Shown: positions 36,585-49,359, counted from the stretch's first letter. The stretch: DNA of 64,000 nucleotides from Penelope pileata (GCA_013396635.1 WBMW01000795.1:251653-315652); one strand, 5' to 3'. Notes: generated by a model not told the origin, from the letters alone. Program-made: numbers and translations.

Positions 36585-36897
36585 GTTCAGGGAGCTTATA
36601 AACAAGAGGGAGACTGAGTTTTTATGTGGGCAGATAGCTACAGGACGAGGGGCAATGGTGTTAAACTAAAAAAAGGGAAGATTTAGATCGGATGTTAGGA
36701 AGAAATTTTTTACTCAGAGGGTGGTGAGGCACTGCAGTGGGCTGCCCAGAGAAGCTGTGGATACCCCATTCCTGGGGGCATTCAAGACCAGGTTGGATGC
36801 AGACCTGGGAAGCCTTATAGCTAATGGGCAGGGGAGCTAGAACTGGATGGTCTTTAAGGTCCCTTCCAACACAAGTCATTCTGCAATTCTATGAGTC
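36585..36897 (+). mobile_element. CR1 3' fragment
   Basis: It shows the CR1 sense order: AGGACGAGGGGCAATGG, then a TTAGGAAGAAATTTTTTACT block, GTGGTGAGGCACTG, a TTCAAGACCAGGTTGGATG block and GGTCCCTTCCAACAC. It ends in ATTCTATGAG. It is 5' truncated and non-coding. Confidence 0.9.
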
Positions 36898-38954
36898 TAC
36901 AATTTACCGGTCAGCACTTCAAACTCCCTATCAACAAAGATGGGGTTTCACTTTATTAGCTGCCTTGTTTGAGGCCTCGAGGAAAGCATGACCTTTGCTG
37001 CCTCTAGGGAGATCACTGCCTTGGGTTATGAAACAGTCCCTATAAGTTGTCCCCAGTGAATGACAGAACTACTTGCCCTCTGAAATCATCAGCTAGCCAA
37101 AAGCATGTAGCTCCTCCAGTTTACTGGTCTCCTTTCAACTATCAGAAGTCTTCCATTACAGCTTTAACTAGCACTTAAAATTCTATCAAGCTTCCGCACT
37201 CATGAGCATTTTAAGAAATATGGATTTGAGGTAGGCATATGAAATTAACACTTAATGTGGGCAAAAGCCCTGTAAAACTTGCAGATAAAATGATTGATGG
37301 CGCTTAAAAATCAGTTTTTGAGCATGTATGCTACACAGCTTCTTGAAGGGGATATTAAAAATAACTAATTTAGTTTTAGGCTTACTTACAGGCAAATAAT
37401 GCACAAAAAGGAGTTGCATCTTGCATCTCTGCCAAACACCTACTATCTGAGCATGCCAGTTCTGCTTAATAACTCTGCAGTTAATCATTTCCTACTCATG
37501 GTCTCACCCTTTTTCAGGATATTTATGCTTTTTATTAATATTTTATTTAATATTTTTGGTATATATGAGCTATCAAAATGTAACCCATCAATGATTCATA
37601 TTATTGCAGTATATGGTTATTAGGAAAAAGTTTTAAAGAAATATAAAAGCAATCCTCAACAGTCAGGCATACTATGAGAAAGTCTGTATTTGTTATTTGC
37701 AGCTTTTCATAAGTGCCAGAAAAAGATCCCTCTATAGTAAGGGCCAAAGCATGCCAGAATATTACTAGTAAGAGCTAGTCTTCACTTTAAGCAAGAGGGA
37801 GAAAGAAAGAAAGGAGATTTGCCTCGGGTCATTGCTATGTTAATTTTGATAGAAAAAACGTGCCCAGAGGGTCAATGATGTTAACGTGACCTCATCACTC
37901 CAGAGCAATAAGCAATTAAGTAAGGGACTTCAGTACAGATGCCTTAGCTTGCTATAGCAACAACCATAATTAACTGTTTCAGGATGTTGCTTTCTGGACT
38001 TGAACTTCACAGGAGCACTGCAAAAGGAATGGTTGCAGTTGACTAAGCCTGAGCACTTATTAAATAGGAGACAAAATGTAGAGAAGTGGGAAAATGCAGT
38101 AGAAATTGAAAAATCTACAGAACTAGTTTGTGGCAGGAGGAAAACCTAAACGTTTTAGGTGGATTTGTTTGAACAATTTCTTTATTATTGTTTTGAATTT
38201 GCACTTTTTTTTAAAGTAATTGTATGAAACAGATTGAGGTGGAACTTTTTAACCTTGACTATACTAAGATGCATGTTCCTGCATGACAGAAGGCTAGAGA
38301 CAGTTCTGCAAACAAAAACCAACCTTACTGACCCCACCTCATCTTCATAAATCCTTTAGTCCTGTTTTCCTAAGACATTTATCTGGGCCTTTCACATCAC
38401 TGCCCTTCCAAGCTAGCTGTTTCTTTCCTAGCATCCCTTAACTGAGGCAAACTTTGCAGCCTTGGGGACATCAGAAATAGGAAGACAGATCCATAACTGG
38501 AGTTGTATGCTCTTAACTCTTCCAAAAGTCCTCCTCTTAAGTAATTTTCACTACAGATTTAGTGACATCAACTACTTCATCAATTTTCATTGTTTGGAAA
38601 TTTCTCTACTGCCTGGTATTTTCACTTTTCCTTAATGTACAAACTGAAACTTTTTATCCAGGGAACAATCAACGATGATTGCAGGAGGAAGAAATGGTTG
38701 ACATGGAGCAAACAGAGTGCTGACCTGAGACCTGTAATTCAAAGAAAGCACAACTTCAAGAAGCCCATCTCAAAGCAGTTGTAGTTTCAGAGATCTCAAG
38801 GGCAGAGACAACCTACCTAACCTACCATGGCTATCTAGATGCTCAACCAATACAGACAGGCCTTGCCATTCCCATGGAGGGCAGATTAAAACATGCATTT
38901 TTGTGGTGTGGCAGAGCTGGGAATAGAGCCCACTGGCATATTGCTGTTAAACAT
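36898..38954. other. No gene recognised
   Basis: AT-rich sequence with short frames only. No repeat family could be named. Confidence 0.4.
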
Positions 38955-39127
38955 TAACAGCAGGATGGTGAGGCACAGGCTGCTCAGAGAAGTTGCAGAT
39001 GCCCCATCCCTGGAAGTGTTCAAGGCCAGGTTGGAGGCGGGTTTTGGGCAACTTGGTCTAGTTGAAAGGGCAGGGAGCTTAAGGGTTACTCCCAACCCAA
39101 ACTACTCTTATTTTTTGATTTTATGAT
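38955..39127 (+). mobile_element. CR1 3' fragment (short)
   Basis: It contains GATGGTGAGGCACAGGCTG, ATGCCCCATCCCTGG and TTCAAGGCCAGGTTGGAGG in CR1 order, then a decayed CCCAACCCAAACTACTC and an ATTTTATGATT tail. It is sense orientation and about 170 bases long. Confidence 0.85.
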
Positions 39128-39656
39128 TAAGTTAATTAGCAACTTCCCTCCAGGTCTGCGGCTTTCTTATTCCATGCTAGAGCACAACTCCTGGAGGTCT
39201 CACCATGAGGGTGATGTGTCTTCTCCTGTGTTTCTCAGACCAGCAATATCATACAGTCTTCATGGGTGCAGTCATGACAGAGACACACAAGGAAAACTCT
39301 TTGATGAAGTCACAGCATACATGGAGTAAATGAGCTCTTCTGCCTGTATAGGTCAAATATTTCCCTAAACTGCATAAGCTGTGCTCTTAAAAGAAAAATT
39401 TACTGGTTTGAGTTTCACACACTTTGGCAAAGTTGCTGGCATAGCTGTGTCAGGGTCATACATTAGCATTAGTTTTGCTGTAGTCTTGGGATCGCTGGTG
39501 TAATTGCACTGACAAACCATTTTATGGCACAGGCAAGCCCTAATTCACAGCCATTAATTTGACTCAAGAGCTCATTCACTTGCACTCCCTGTATAATTTC
39601 TAAATGAAATGTAAATGTTTCCTGTTTCAACCCTGACATTTTGTTCTGTTTTTCAG
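39128..39656. other. No gene recognised
   Basis: Sequence between a CR1 tail and the candidate terminal exon. It ends in a good polypyrimidine tract and TTTTTCAG acceptor. Confidence 0.4.
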
Positions 39657-39666
39657 AGACATCTGA
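39657..39666 (+). CDS. Candidate terminal coding exon of the alternative THEMIS transcript
   Basis: It follows TTCTGTTTTTCAG. Joined in phase 2 to the exon ending at 35016 it adds R, D, I and a TGA stop (39664-39666), giving a tail that ends SEERRDI. Only ten coding bases are present, so support is limited to the acceptor, the phase and the position. Confidence 0.25.
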
Positions 39667-41984
39667 AGCAAAATAAGTCTGAAGTTAACTGGAAACAAAT
39701 AGGAAGCTGTAACCTTCACATACTTAGATCAACTGCAACTGTAAGAAAAAGCTGCTTATGAAAGCGTCCTTGTCTCATGAAGAATGTAGGAGGCTGTAAT
39801 TTAACTATAAGAATCCCCTGAGAAACTCAACTGCTTACTCATCCTAAATAAGAAGTCAAACCAGCTCATGTCTCATGACCCTTTGAAGGGACAATGATCT
39901 TCTTGTACATATTTATTTGCAAATTCATATAAATGATGTTAAGTCCAATCCTTCATTCTTATTGCTGAATATACTTACTGAAATAATATTTCTTACTGAC
40001 ATACCAGTAGGGCATATGCAAAAGGAAAATCCCTTACTGAAACAGCTGAACAAATGTTTCTTTTTTTTTTGTAGAAGGAAGAATAGATGGAAATGAAGGG
40101 TTGTCTAAGGTGAACTTCCATTTCTCTAGCCAGTCACATATGCTACAGGTTAATGCCCGAAACTACAAACAGTAGGACTCTGCCACTGTTTCTGATGATG
40201 AGCAATTCTTTATTGCATAAGTAGAACTACAGCAATACAAGTAACTCAGTCTGGAAAATTACATTCCTTCCAGGAGAAGTACTACTCAGTAGGTCTGGGA
40301 GTGCCTAAATTAGGCAATGCTGTCATCTCCATAGCCCCTTGCACAGCCTGAGTTATCTAGAATCACACTAGGGCTGCAGATTTTGATAATATTTTCAGCT
40401 GTTTGCTGAAAACACAGCCAGGAAGGAAGGACAGAAGTCACTGCTGAAGGAGCAGGTGCCTCTCTGCTACACGTAGGGGTGGTCAATACTGCTCTAGTGG
40501 AATAGAGGGCACAGGAAGAGCAGCAGAACATTTTCTTTGGTTTTGTTCTTTGTTTTTGTGTTACTTTTTTTTTTTAAAAAAAAAACAAACAAACCAGCAA
40601 AACAACAAGTGTTTACTTCAAAAGATTTACTTTTAGTTTATACTTCTGAAAATGAAAAATAAGAGCCAAATTCTAACACCGTATCTGAGGTGGAAAAACT
40701 TCCTTGGCTCAGAAGGAGGGACCTTCCTTTGTGCTTCATTCCTGTCCTGTGAGTGCCAAGCAGCAGCAGCGAGGGCTTCTGATAACACAGATGAGCATCC
40801 CAGTGCACTTGGCAGAACGCATGTAACCACTGATGGCGTTGGAGCTACAGTATTCCTGTCTGAGATCCCTGTGTGTAGTCACACATGAGCTGCATGAGTA
40901 CAGTGTTCTCAACATCTTCGGGTGGCACTGGACCTAATCCTCATGTTCTGGCAGAGAACAGAAGTGTAGGTGTCAGCTGCCTGAGCCTGACACCCACAAG
41001 CTATGGCATATAAATAAGAACAGAGCAGAGAGCGCATAGTAAGCACTGTATATCTAGATGTGGTAGATCTTGGGCAAACACATAGACATCGGGCAGTGCT
41101 TAAGCTCTCAAGGAAAATTACTGAGAACTGGTGTGTAAATACACAGCTGATGTGCCAAGAGTTTCCAGACTCACAACAGCTTGATCAGACTGGCATACCC
41201 AGAAGTCTGAGACAGCTGCACACAGCAGTTAAACTTCCCAGATAGTTTTAGGGTGGAGATAGGGAACAGGTTAAGAAAGCCTAGATATACCATATTTTTA
41301 ATCCTACTGAAAAGTTAAAAAGCAAACGTTTGCAAGAACGCCTTACTATACTTTAAAGAAGCTTTTTCAAGCAGACAGTATAGTATCTTCAGACTTGCCT
41401 ATTAAAATTCCACTGAATAATTAATTTTTACTAATGCAGATTAATTTAGAATTTCTCAATATTGTCTTACATTAATTTATTCAAGACAAATGATCATCCT
41501 CATTAAAACCAGTTACAATTTAAATATTAAGAATAAATATTAAGAATATTGCTCAGAGTTCTTTGGTTCCATGCATATGCATCATACAGTATCTAGCACA
41601 TCACTTGTTAATTGTTAATACGGGCGCTCTCAGGTATGTACAAATTTCTAACTGGATGGCAAATCATTTGTGGGTATTTGAAATGCATCTTAAGTGTTTT
41701 GTGCAAAAATTTGCATTTTGCTTTGTAGCAGTTCAAAACAGTCCAGTTTGCTACACCAGCAAACCTAGACTGGTATGAAAATAAAAACAATTTGTTATGT
41801 ATTTTACTGACTTTTTTTTCTCTGTTGAATGTGATGTTATCCTCTGATAGATGTCTGAAAGGTGTGATATATTGCTACCATGATTTTGTTTTCTTGAAGT
41901 GTCAGAAGCCTGAGTTTTGCAGCTGGAATGGAAAAGAGGAAATCCAACTGCCTCCTGGGCTGCACCAGGCATTGTGTTACCGAC
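39667..41984. other. Intergenic sequence, no gene recognised
   Basis: AT-rich sequence with a T-run and A-run near 40566-40588. The short frames here have no supportable similarity. Confidence 0.4.
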
Positions 41985-42080
41985 AGGTTAAAGAAGGTGG
42001 TCCTTCCCCTCTGCTCAGCTCTGATGGGACACTTGGAGCGCTGGGTCCAGTTCTGAGTTTCCCAGTGCAGAACAGATATG
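41985..42080 (+). mobile_element. Outer CR1, left half (interrupted)
   Basis: The sense CR1 ORF2 block CCTTCCCCTCTGCTCAGC leads into GGGTCCAGTTCTGAG. It stops abruptly at about 42080, where the 3' end of an antisense CR1 begins. The same outer element resumes at about 42731 with the next expected ORF2 segment. Confidence 0.7.
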
Positions 42081-42215
42081 AATCATAGAATCATCAAGGT
42101 TGGAAAAGACCTCCGAGATCATCTAGTCCAACCATCCTCTCACCACCAAGATTACCCACTAAACCATGTCCCTCAGTTCCACATCCAGACATACCTTGAA
42201 CACCTCCAGGGACGG
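42081..42215 (-). mobile_element. Inner CR1, 3' end (antisense)
   Basis: It starts with AATCATAGAATCATC (the reverse complement of the CR1 tail), then AGGTTGGAAAAGACCTCCG and ATCATCTAGTCCAACC, and runs to CCTCCAGGGACGG. It is split from its 5' part by the LTR that follows. Confidence 0.9.
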
Positions 42216-42538
42216 TGTGGTGCAATCACAGAAGCAAGATCACTTCAGAGAGTTTGCTAGTGATCCCAGGTGAAGTATTAACTGGTTTAATGATTGTAAA
42301 CAAAGGATTTAGACTTACACAATGATAATCTCTCACCAAGATGAAGAACAGCCAGATCCCACACAAGAGACGCTTTCCCCTCAGTGGCTGGCTCTTAAAT
42401 GAGCCCAAGGTACCCCCACCCTGGGTCCCCCCCTCCCAGTCACATGGAGGGGGGGTACAGGTGCTCCCTAGGCCAGCCACTGCCCTTCAGCAGGTGCTCA
42501 ATCACTAATTCAGGCTGTGACCTAGTGTTTTGTTTGCA
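42216..42538 (-). mobile_element. Solo LTR inserted into the inner CR1
   Basis: The 323-base insert is bounded by TGTGGTG... and ...TTTGCA on the + strand (TG...CA ends in either orientation). It is flanked by GACGG (42211-42215) and GATGG (42539-42543), a 5-base target duplication with one change. Removing it restores the normal CR1 run CCAGGGA(T/C)GGTGACTCC. On the - strand it shows a TATA-like ATTTAAGAGCC near 42391-42401 and an ATTAAA further on, so sense is -. No internal retroviral genes are present. A 5-base duplication suggests a family other than the 6-base LTRs at 1.3 and 62.4 kb. Confidence 0.8.
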
Positions 42539-42730
42539 GATGGTGACTCCACCATCTCCTTGGACAGCCTGTTCCAGTGCTGATGCACTCTCTCAGAGAA
42601 GTCTTTCCTAATATCCAACCTGAACCTCCCCTGGCGCAACTTGAGGCCATTCCATCTAGTCCTATTGTTGTTACCCAGGAGAAAAGGCCAACCCCCACCT
42701 CACCACAACCTCCTTTCTGGTAACTGTAGT
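42539..42730 (-). mobile_element. Inner CR1, 5' part (antisense)
   Basis: It continues the inner CR1 after the LTR: GATGGTGACTCCACCATCTC, CAGCCTGTTCCAGTGCTGA and ACCCCCACCTCACCACAACC. It ends near CTCCTTTCTGGTAACTG. Only the 3' UTR and the last ORF2 codons are present. Confidence 0.9.
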
Positions 42731-42820
42731 GTGGGCACACTGGAGAGAGTCTAGCAAAGGACCATGAGATGATTAAGGGCTTGGATGTGCAAGGAGAGGC
42801 TGAGAGAGCCTAGACAAAGC
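42731..42820 (+). mobile_element. Outer CR1, right half
   Basis: Sense CR1 ORF2 sequence resumes: CACTGGAGAGAGTCTAGC (the LERVQ block), ACCATGAGATGATTAAGGGC (the KMIKG block), then AGGAGAGGCTGAGAGAGCC. It follows in order from the block that ended at 42080. Confidence 0.7.
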
Positions 42821-43047
42821 AAAACACTCATAAGTTGTCTTAGGTGTTAGGATGGCTATGAACATTGTGAGAAGCAGCTACTTTGCTGACAAACCTTAGC
42901 TTCTTTTAAACACTGTATGAAAGCTTTTGGCACCTCGTCTGTGGGGAAAGGAACAAACAAAACAAAACAAACCAACCAAGACTTATCAGCACTTACTGCA
43001 GCTTCTTCCTTTTAAAATGATTCCAGAGAATTAATTTCTCTTCTTTG
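42821..43047. other. No feature recognised
   Basis: A short spacer between two CR1 elements with a small (AAAC)-rich patch near 42955-42970. Confidence 0.4.
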
Positions 43048-43697
43048 CATAGATTTGCAGCCCAGAAGACCAATGCTGTCCTGGGCTCCATCAGGAGAAG
43101 GGTGGCCAGCAGGGACAGGCAAGTGATTGTCCTTCTCTGCTCTGCCTTTGTGAGGCCCTGTCTGGAATACCGCGTCCAGGTCTGGAGACCCCAGTACAGG
43201 AAAGATGTGGAGCTGTGGGAGAGAGTCCAGAGGAGGGTCATGAAAATGATCAGAAGGCTGGAGCACCTCCCCTGTGAGGACAGGTTGAGGGAGCTGGGCT
43301 TGTTCAGCCTGGAGAAGAGAAGGCTGCGGGGGGACCTCATTGCAGCTTTCCAGAATTTAAAGGAAGATCATAAACACAAAGGAAATCAACTTTTTGCAAG
43401 GGTAGCGATAGAACAAGGCGGAATGATTTTAAGGTGAAAGAGGGAAGGTTTAGATTGGATGTCAAAAAGGGGAAAATTCTTTACTGAGAGAGTGGTGAGG
43501 TGCTGGAACAGGTTGCCCAGAGAGGCTGTGGATGCCCCGTCCCTGGAGGTGTTCAAGGCCAGGTTGGATGGGGCCCTGGGCAACCTGATCTAGTATCTGA
43601 TCTGGAGGTTGATGGCCCTGCCTGCGGCAGAGGGGTTGGAACTTGCTGACCCTTGCGGTCCCTTCCAACCCAGGCCATTCTACGATTCTATGATATT
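43048..43697 (+). mobile_element. CR1 LINE, 5' truncated, with open ORF2 C-terminus
   Basis: This is the best preserved CR1 3' end in the window, about 650 bases. A frame at 43045-43437 stays open through the C-terminal ORF2 blocks [52 protein letters not shown] and RLRELGLFSLEKRRLRGDLI. The 3' UTR follows with GTGGATGCCCCGTCCCTGG and CCTTCCAACCCAGGCC and ends ATTCTACGATTCTATGAT. It lacks the reverse transcriptase and endonuclease, so it is not active. Confidence 0.92.
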
Positions 43698-46600
43698 CTG
43701 TTACATAAGGAGTCTCATCTTGCCACCCTTGTCCTATGCAAAAATTCTGTCTTGTAGATTCAATCTTATTGAGTTCAATAAGTGTTATTCATGCAAGCAA
43801 AGGCAGCAGATTTTGTGAACTTTTAAATATATTCAGAGCGGAGATGTCTCCAGTACCTTTTCCTCAGACACATCAGTCAACATCATATCCTATCATAGGA
43901 AAGAGAATTGGCCTGGCTGTCCAGTTACTATGATGCAGAGGTGCAGAGGCATTTGCATGAAGTTACTGGCATGGAAGTGAGGCTGTGGTAGAGAGGACAT
44001 AGTCTTGTTGGGGAAAATGGAGAGGACAGAGGAGGCATGAAGCAAGATCGTAGTAAAAGACTTGTGTTCAGTGTTATAGACTTAATAATTGTTGTGTTTC
44101 CCTTAGATTGTACAGATGACCGCGTGTTTGCTAATACGTGTTTGACAAAGTTATAATGTCACTGTGATCCTTGAGGGACCTTTTTTATCATTCCCAGACA
44201 CTGATGCATTGCAGGCAGACTGCACTGAAGAGGGGAAAGCCATTTTCAGCTGAACACAGACCACGATCGCTATGCCTGAAGAGAACACAAGTGTATTTAA
44301 ATAATAAGATATTTGCTTTTCAAAAGATTGGCATAAGCTTTTGCACAGACCTGTTAGCTTAAGGGCTTATCTCTTTTAATGCTAAGGAGTATTTCCACTG
44401 TGCTCTCACTACAAGCCTGCTCAGGAGCAGCTGCTTCCGCAGCACTCCATGTGTGCATAAGCCCTTAGTGAGATGGCATTTTCTGTTTGGATGATCATCA
44501 TGCACATTTTCATATATCCAGTCTTTGTGTCTGGTAAGATAAGAAGAATCTTTCCTCAGCATTCTTTAAATGCCAAAAGCCCTTTTGTTTAAATACAGTG
44601 TGTCAAACAAATGCTTATCTACAACACTTTTCCCAACAAGAAGCCGCTGTTTATTCTCGGTATCTCTTCACTTAATACATTCGATACTTTTCCTACCTCT
44701 CCTAAATCTACTCAAGTGTTTTCCTAAGGTTTTTCACTTTGATGCCCCTGTACCACGTTGACTTACGACTCCTTGACACCATGTTAAACTGGTAGTTCCA
44801 GAAGACAAAAGAGTTTCCTAGCTTCTACTTCGCATACTAGTGGCAGGCGTTTGCTTTTTTTTTTTCCTCCCTTCTTTTTTAAGCATACCTGTGTGCTGGG
44901 AGTGTTCTTGTGCTTTGCAGTAACACATCTCATTGATGAAATTCCTCTCTCTTTTCTTGGGATTCTGTGTGTCCTAGGATACCCTTTATGGCTCTCAGGC
45001 TGAGGAAACTGGAGGGGCTGATGCCAGGGCTGACTGGGGGATTATTTGGGATCTCCTTTGCTACTTCTGCTCTTTCCCTAATCCACAAGTCTTAGGTCTG
45101 CTAGCATTTTTGGGCCTAACATTGCACAAAATGAGAGGTAGAAACAGTCTTTCTTTCTAAAATGAAGATTTTCTCCAGTCCTCAATGCTGGTTTATATGA
45201 CCATTATCTGTCTACCTGTGCCTGCTGCAGTCTCTTCCTGCAAGCATTCACACAAAAAGCTTACAGAAGGAAGGAAGAGACATCAAAGATTTGCTTTCAT
45301 TGCTGTTTCATCATAGAGATTTTGGCTAGGAATGAATTAGTAAAGAAAAAGAATATCTTATTTTTTGTAGATGAACAAGCTACAGAAATTGACTCATATT
45401 TTAGGTAGATATGAATACCTTGTGACAAGCCTTGATGTGATTCTGCCTCCACTCCTTGCCCTCTGATCCCCATTTGGAGCAACTACCTGTGCTCCCACGC
45501 GGAGCATCCCCTTTCCACAGGCTCAGGTGGGCAGCTCTGTAGGCCCTGGTCTCTGCATGGCCGGGGCTCTCCCAGGCATCCTCACCAGTCCTGCTGCAAG
45601 TCATTCCCAGAACTCCTCACAGACCATTTAATCTCCTCTGCAGTACAGAAGATTCATGAGTTCAGGTTCAGATTCAAAAACACATTCATGTTCTTCAATC
45701 ATAGTGAAAACATCCTCTTAGGTGTTAGCAGCCAAAATGCCTTTGTGGATATGGGCTGTAAGCTCTGCAAACTTAAACAGAACAAAGCCCAGCAAGTGCT
45801 CTGACATCCAGCATTACTGCAGAAATGAAATGGCAGTGGGAGAGGTGGTATCAAGCCGGAATTTTTCTTCAGAAATTAAGCTGAAGTAGATTTCAGACTA
45901 TTTTCAGGTGCCTGCTCTTTGCACTCCCTGTATGAAAGCTCAACATGAGATCTAAAATAAGCAATGTGCTGTTCGTGAAGCCAGTGGGGTTAGGACAAGG
46001 GAAAATTGTAAAAACAGGTTATCACCTTGAATATCTTCCCCTTCAGCAGCAGGAATTGGAGGCCCAAGAACACCCTGGCAAGGGGGAGAGACAACATATC
46101 CTGCTCTGAAAATGTAACTGAGCAGTTTGTTTGGGGGAAATGCGGATGTTTTTGTTGTGCACCAGCGGTCAAAGAACTTACTTATACTAGGTTCAGTTCT
46201 GTTTTCTGTCTGATGGGGTCAAAATCGACCTCTCCTACTTCCCAGCAGAGCCCACTAACTTGCAGTTTAAAGGTGGTTCTGAGCTAGAACATCTTTGCTC
46301 TCCTTCCATACCTAACAGAAGAGTGCTTTTTCTCACTAGCAAAAAGCACTTTTTTATGTATTAGAGAGCAAAGACTGTAAAGGAAGAAAGCCCAAATCAT
46401 TCTGCAGAGATTAGGGATGACAAGGGAAGGGAAATTCAAGAATCTTGTTAGTGCTTAAAAGAAAATTGCTTTTCTATGCTTTTGCTAACAACTTCTTTGC
46501 ATGTGATCCCTGCAAGCTCATGTTTTAATGTCTAAGAAAGCTAAAGGAGTGACTGCTGCTGCCTGCTTATAGCTCTGTGAAGACAAAGCTACCCATTCTA

Positions 46601-47387
46601 AAAAAAAAAAAAAGAATGAAAGTGCCTTTCCTTTTATGAAACAAGAAGGGAGATCACTGCAGAAGTCGTGCCTTATGTAGTTCCATTATGCAACAGTTTG
46701 GGACAATGTTGATTGAGGCACAGGTCCATTTTGTGGCTAGGTTAAACGTAGCAGCTGTATTCCCAATTGTAACTCCCTAGGCAAGAGCAACAGCCTCACC
46801 TCTGGCTTCCCCTCAGACATGTGATAACTCCTGCAAGACAGGCAGCAGAAATGTCACATATCTGAAATATAGAGCTGACCTGCCTGGTGTGAGCCTGGCT
46901 GGTGTAAGTGCGAGTAGAGCAGACATGGGAGAGGAAGGTAGCAGTGCCCACCAGCCCTGAGCAGCTGTGGGAGGGGAGAGGGTTTAGCACCATTGCCCAG
47001 GCCTTGAGGATGGCAAGGCTCTTTCCTGGCGGATTTTTATTCCCCTAAATTCTTTCCACAGCATATAACCATTTCTAGCCTCCTATCCCTACCTCCCAAA
47101 TGTTCTCTGTTTCAATCCCCTGAGGTTCATTGTTTGCAGGTGTGTAAAGAAATTGAAATTCCTGGCTTTCCAGAGATGCAGACAGATGTTTGTGCCTTCT
47201 AACAATTCCTCTCTGAAATAGATTGGCCCTGCTTGATGCCAAGCAGTCCTCAGCAAAGAGATTACGTATGTAAAAAGCATGGGAATAGGGCTGAATAGGG
47301 CTGAAAATGCCAGACTAATATGCTGAACAAGAATCTCCCCTCTGCCCCTCTGCTTTGCTGGTCCACCTTGCTGGGCAAACCGCTGCC

Positions 47388-47408
47388 TTTTTTTTTTTTT
47401 TTTTTTTT
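47388..47408. repeat. Poly(T) tract of 21
   Basis: A homopolymer run. It may be an antisense poly(A) remnant. Confidence 0.8.
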
Positions 47409-49299
47409 AAGTCTTTGCCAGCTCTATCGAGCACAGACTCTTCCAAGTGCTCCCACATCCTGCTGTATCTGTACTGTCTTCTCTTGTTAATTTTCCTCTC
47501 CCTACTTTCAGATACCTGTATGTTTTCTTACTAGGATGCATCCGTTCTATTTGCAGCTATCTGCACCTGCACTGCTTTTAGGAAAGCAACTTGGGCTTTC
47601 CCTAAACTTTTAAACATGCCTCAACCTCCAAGTCTCAATTGCTGTCCAGTTCCTAAAGCCTATACCTGACTGATTGGCATGCTGTACTAGGACAAAGTAT
47701 TTGAAATACATAAATGCCTGAAGTTTTATTAAGAAAGATGGTACTTTTTCAAAATACTGAATTCCTAATGTTGTCATGAACTCAGTAAAGAAAATATTGT
47801 TGTGGGTTTTTTTAAATATATCTTACTAATATCCCCTCAAGTGAAGCAGTTTGAAAGTTTCTAAGTTTGTTTTATCTATTTTTATTAATGGATTTTCTTT
47901 TTTTCATTTTCTTAAAGCCCATCTGAGATTAAAATCTAAGTTAACCACAGAAAAGGTCAAAAATTGTTTTCAAACTTTCTGGAGCACAATTAACCTAATG
48001 TTTTAACAGCTGGCAGCTGCAGTAATTACTTTTAGATTATACCTAAAGTCTGTTGAAATCTAATTACTCTGATCTATGAACCAGGTAATTAAGGTAAAAA
48101 CTCCTGCATTTTCTTAGACCTCATTAACTTATTTCCTTTGAAAATCATTAGCTAATGATGGTACATTAAGAGTTTATCCATAAAATGACAATGAATAATT
48201 GAAACCTTTGTCCTGGGACATTAAAGGGCAGAGTAGTGTTTAACTGCTCAATGTCTTGATGTTTATTTCCTAATTTACAGTGCAAATATCATGCAAGTTT
48301 GGGAAGAAAGGATGAATAGAACTGGGAAAGTGGCCAAGAAAGACAAATATTTTCCTTTTCACTTACTTGGTATCCAGAAAATAATTCAGGACTTCCACTG
48401 CGATGTGGAGACTCCTGAGAAGCACTGCAACATGCCGATGTTGCTCAGGCTGTCTGGAGTTCCATCTGCAAGTGCAAAGAGACACCAGGGCCCTGATCTG
48501 GAAGGGAGCAGAGCAACTCACCTTTGGGTATGGAAACGCTGTGATTTTAGCCTTGTTGCAAGACTGCTTGACTCCAAGGACTGCTTGCCCAGGAGCTGCT
48601 TGCGAGCTCCGAGATGCTGTGTGCTGTGGCTCCACCTGCAGCATCCTCCTCTCTCCCAAGTGCAAAGCTTGCACAAAGCCAGAGGATGAGCTTTTCTCTT
48701 CTCTGATATCCACGGAAAACTTTTGATTGTTGTGCTTGTGTCAGGAAGCCAAAGAGAATATGCTACATGCACTTCTCACCCCAAATAAGGGTGTACTGAG
48801 AGGCTTGTGGACACATGTACCAACCAAGATGCTAGGTACAATCAAAAGAGGCAGGACAGGCCTAAAGTGGTGACAAAGCTGAGCTGCTTTGCATTATTTT
48901 GACATGATGCAAAGTAATGTCTGAGTTTAGGGCCTGTGTAATTTTGAACTACATTGTAGTGCAAGGTATAGCCTGACAGGATGCAAGAGGCAGTGGCTGC
49001 ATTGCCATTCCCTGCTCTTCACCTTGGGAAGGGAGCTCCAGCCATGACCATTCTCCAGGTAAATTTTCGTAAGGATGGAGGATCCAAGTCAGCAGACTTC
49101 CCTAAGAAACTTCTGCCTGCAGGCACCCTGTCCCAATTCCCCTCAACCTCTGATGCCAAGGTTCTTTAATTAATTCTCCATATCGTGTTGTCACCCTGAA
49201 GACTGGGATCAGCATATAGGCCTGATTGTGCTAGACATTGGGACAATGCATAGTGCAAATTCAGCTCTTTCTCAATAATCACATCTATTCCACAAGTGG

Positions 49300-49359
49300 A
49301 AAACAAAACAAAACAAAACAAAACAAAACAAAACAAAATAAACAAACAAACAAAAAAAC
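49300..49359. repeat. (AAAAC)n / (AAAC)n microsatellite
   Basis: About eight AAAAC units passing into AAAC units and a short A-run. Confidence 0.9.
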
